Assembly: GCA_035527975.1 (NCBI GenBank)
Contig: DATKZM010000049.1
Span: 1 to 64,000, forward strand
Reading direction: 5' to 3'
Length of the DNA: 64,000 bases
Source: DATKZM01 sp035527975
GTDB taxonomy: Bacteria > Pseudomonadota > Alphaproteobacteria > JAPULJ01
Part shown: positions 61,642 through 64,000 of the stretch, one piece after another
Layout: each line of letters starts with the position of its first letter
Position numbering within the stretch: position 1 is the first letter of the stretch
The notes under the pieces: generated by a model
What the model was told of the DNA's origin: nothing
What the model saw: only the letters and a program-made list of their open reading frames with translations
Database searches by the model: none
Translations under genes and position numbers: made by a program

Positions 61642-64000
61642 CTACATCCGCGCGCGTGAGAACCAGGCCGTGATCAGGCCGATACTGACGGTGAGAAGGG
61701 CAAAGCCCATGAGATGGGAGTTGCCGGCCGATATCCAGGTCATGGGCTGGCCCATGACGGGCAGGAGGCCGAGCGAGTTGCCCCAGGCAATGGTCCAATG
61801 CGTCGCCTGCATCGCCGCGAGCCCATAGACCGTGTAGCTCATCACCGTGCCGGCGTTCTGCTCGTCGAAATCGCCTTCCCTGGTGCGTTCGGCCACCTGC
61901 CGGCTCAATCGGTAGAGGATGATGAGATAGAGGAGCTGGAAGCCCATCAGGACCAGCCCCGCAATACCGCCGAACTTGTGGAGATAAAAGGCGGTGATGA
62001 AGTCGTCTTGCACGGCGGGCACGGTGAGTACCGAGCCGTTCGTGCCGAACCAGTTGGCGCCGGCCCCGCGCCAGCCGCCGGTCGAGATGTTCTCAAGGCC
62101 ACCCAGTACCTGGCTGCCGGAATGCTGGTGTTTGGCGGGCTGGGCCCAGACGAGGATACGGTCGCGCTGAGGGAAGCTGGTCGGCAGCTGATCGGGATTC
62201 TTGTAGAGCCAATAGCCAGTGGCGACGAAGCCAATCACGAAAAGCAGGACGAGCGGCCGGAACCAGCGCCAGAAGAAGGCCGAGCCGCGTTCGGTTTTCT
62301 CGATCTTTCCCAGGCGCCAGAACCAGGCCACGATGAGAATGCCGAGGATCACGATCGGCGAGAAGTCGCGCACGCCAACGACGATGATCAGCACGACGAT
62401 AAGCATCAGGCCGACGAAGCGCAGATAGGGCAAAATGAACAAAAGCGGCGAATGCCGGTAGGCGCGCGCGCCGCGCCGCCGCGTCTCGGTGATGTGGAGG
62501 CCGGCAAAGCCGAGCAGGACAACCAGCACCGATTTCATCAGCTCCACCGGCTGGATACCGCCGATGCCCTCCTCGCCGCCGGCGATGAGCTGCATGACCA
62601 TCAGCCCCACCATCACGATGGCGGCTCCCGCGATCACCGATTCGCGGCTGAAGATCCACATCCAGATCCGCTCGAAAACAGTGATCGGGATGGCGCATAG
62701 AATGCAGATGCCCCAGCCATAGGCGGCGAGCAGCACGGCGTGCTTGCGCACGAAGCCAAGCCACCAGGAGTTATCGGCGCCGGCAGCAAGTTGTAAGAGC
62801 GTCGTCGTGCCGGCCATGGCCAGGAACAGCGCCGCCACCCATAAAAGGCCGCTGAGACCAAACAGACGCCGCGACCAGACCAACATGACGGTCGCCCAGA
62901 ACCAGGCCAGCCAGACCGTCCCGAGAAGCAACAAATCGTCGGGGCTGCCAGCCCCGGTGCGCAGCAGATTGGTCAGCCAGACGCCGAAGATCGCCGGGCC
63001 GACGGCGGCAATCGTATAGATAAGCGTTGAAAGCTCGCGTTCGCGCCGGCGCTGCCAGAACCACCACAAGAGGGCAGCCGCGATCAGCACCAGCACAAGG
63101 CCAGCCGGCAGGCGCCAACCCACGGCGATCGCCCAGGCGAAGACGCCGCGGCCGTCGCCGATCCAGTTGACGCGGGTGAAGTTCGAAGGCGGCTTGTCCT
63201 CATCGGTCCAGTAATCGAGGTTGAGCGACGGCCGCAAGGTGAGATCGGCGCCGGCCTCGCGGATGCGGTACTTGGTGCGGCCGAGGATGATGTTCTCCAC
63301 CCGGCCGTCGCGGCCGTTTAGGGGCAGGGTCATTTCGGCGAATGCGAAACGCTTGCCGCCTTGGCGCGACATCAGTGTGTCGAAACGCCGGCCGCCGGGG
63401 ACGAGCCAAAAGCCGCCGCGCTGCCAGGAAACGCCGATGGCGCCCGGCGGCAGCGTCTCCAGTTTCCAGCGGTCGGTGCAGTTGACGCCGCCGCCGATAG
63501 TGAAGAGCACGAGTTCCTTGTCGCCGCCGATCGTGTCGTAGAGCGACCAGCGGGCATGATAGGCGCGGCGCTGGATCCAGCCCTTGCAGACCTTGGTTAC
63601 CGGCTCGCCATTCGGCGCCAACGTGCTGGCCCGCCAGGTAACCTCGCGGTTCTTTTCGACATGGCGGAACGTGATGTGATCCTTGCCGATATCGGTGACG
63701 CGCAAGGTCGGGCCGTCGAAAGAAACCGTATCGCCGCGGGCAAGGCGCCAGCGCTGGACGAAGACCGAATCGAAGAGCGCAGTCTGGGCGTCGATGCGGC
63801 GATTGTAGGCGCGGTTGCCAATACGCCAACCATTGGCCCCGCGCGTCAGGCGCAGATGCCGGTTGGCGGCCGAGCGGGGTCCGCGATGCTGACCAAGCTC
63901 GCGCCAGCCGACAACAATCGGTGCGCTGCCGGCGCGCACGGTCATGGTGGGCGGGAAGGCGCCGTCGGGCGCGGCGCGGGCAACCTGCCAGATCAATGCC
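61642..64000 (-). CDS. SEDS (FtsW/RodA/SpoVE) family protein with large N-terminal domain, partial
   Basis: The frame is open to the right edge, so the true start lies outside; at least 784 residues are present. About residues 1-270 form a soluble, beta-rich part (RVTDIGKDHITFRHVEK, then WKLETLPPGAIGVSW), which I do not recognise firmly. The rest has about ten helices. Near the C-terminus are GLENISTGGWRGAG and VPAVQDDFITAFYLHKFGGI, at the place of the SEDS T/QDFIFA-type loop. FtsW and RodA polymerise peptidoglycan, but the large extra domain marks a different branch. Convergent with the cytochrome gene (13 bp apart). Confidence 0.75.
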   Translation of the reverse strand, partial: ALIWQVARAAPDGAFPPTMTVRAGSAPIVVGWRELGQHRGPRSAANRHLRLTRGANGWRIGNRAYNRRIDAQTALFDSVFVQRWRLARGDTVSFDGPTLRVTDIGKDHITFRHVEKNREVTWRASTLAPNGEPVTKVCKGWIQRRAYHARWSLYDTIGGDKELVLFTIGGGVNCTDRWKLETLPPGAIGVSWQRGGFWLVPGGRRFDTLMSRQGGKRFAFAEMTLPLNGRDGRVENIILGRTKYRIREAGADLTLRPSLNLDYWTDEDKPPSNFTRVNWIGDGRGVFAWAIAVGWRLPAGLVLVLIAAALLWWFWQRRRERELSTLIYTIAAVGPAIFGVWLTNLLRTGAGSPDDLLLLGTVWLAWFWATVMLVWSRRLFGLSGLLWVAALFLAMAGTTTLLQLAAGADNSWWLGFVRKHAVLLAAYGWGICILCAIPITVFERIWMWIFSRESVIAGAAIVMVGLMVMQLIAGGEEGIGGIQPVELMKSVLVVLLGFAGLHITETRRRGARAYRHSPLLFILPYLRFVGLMLIVVLIIVVGVRDFSPIVILGILIVAWFWRLGKIEKTERGSAFFWRWFRPLVLLFVIGFVATGYWLYKNPDQLPTSFPQRDRILVWAQPAKHQHSGSQVLGGLENISTGGWRGAGANWFGTNGSVLTVPAVQDDFITAFYLHKFGGIAGLVLMGFQLLYLIILYRLSRQVAERTREGDFDEQNAGTVMSYTVYGLAAMQATHWTIAWGNSLGLLPVMGQPMTWISAGNSHLMGFALLTVSIGLITAWFSRARM

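Overview
The window is high-GC, gene-dense DNA of an alphaproteobacterium. Gene content suggests a Rhodospirillales-like or related group, but this is inferred from gene families only. Signs include the hpn hopanoid cluster, a PhnW/Ppd/PepM phosphonate pathway, entericidin-type lipoproteins, class III cyclases and several intergenic palindromic repeats. The first ~1.2 kb is AT-richer and looks like the edge of an old mobile insertion: a membrane protein, a short HNH protein, a sequence like the 3' end of a tRNA, then a complete IS6-type element.

From 2 to 13 kb the main item is a DSF-type quorum-sensing locus. It has a PilZ protein, a REC-PAS-PAS histidine kinase, an RpfC-like hybrid kinase coupled to it one base later, and a convergent RpfF-like DSF synthase that keeps both catalytic glutamates. 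Two tandem tRNA-Leu genes, a tandem universal stress protein and a TPR protein follow, then a membrane adenylate cyclase carrying a ferredoxin domain.

From 16 to 50 kb, hopanoid genes are interleaved with a complete 2-aminoethylphosphonate (AEP) pathway. The hopanoid genes are hpnM, hpnN, hpnA, ispH, hpnH, hpnG, shc, hpnE, hpnD, hpnB and hpnC. The AEP genes are a PEP mutase fused to a nucleotidyltransferase, phosphonopyruvate decarboxylase and the AEP transaminase PhnW. Among them sit a second nucleotidyltransferase, two CDP-alcohol phosphatidyltransferase-like proteins that both lack the fourth motif aspartate, and a phytanoyl-CoA-type dioxygenase between hpnC and hpnB. My main hypothesis is that AEP is activated as a CMP ester and placed on a lipid, possibly on a hopanoid or in membranes built with hopanoids. 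Three tandem entericidin-like lipoprotein genes, too short for routine gene calling, lie in the same region.

From 50 to 64 kb the content is more ordinary: queuosine genes (queA, tgt, queF, queG) with small enzymes between them, an acyl-CoA dehydrogenase, a metallophosphoesterase, a di-haem cytochrome, and a large SEDS (FtsW/RodA-type) protein that runs off the right edge.

Several palindromic repeat families recur between genes. One 268-bp nested palindrome supplies the stop codon of the gene before it, and an 8-bp unit is repeated 14 times between the PEP mutase and hpnM.
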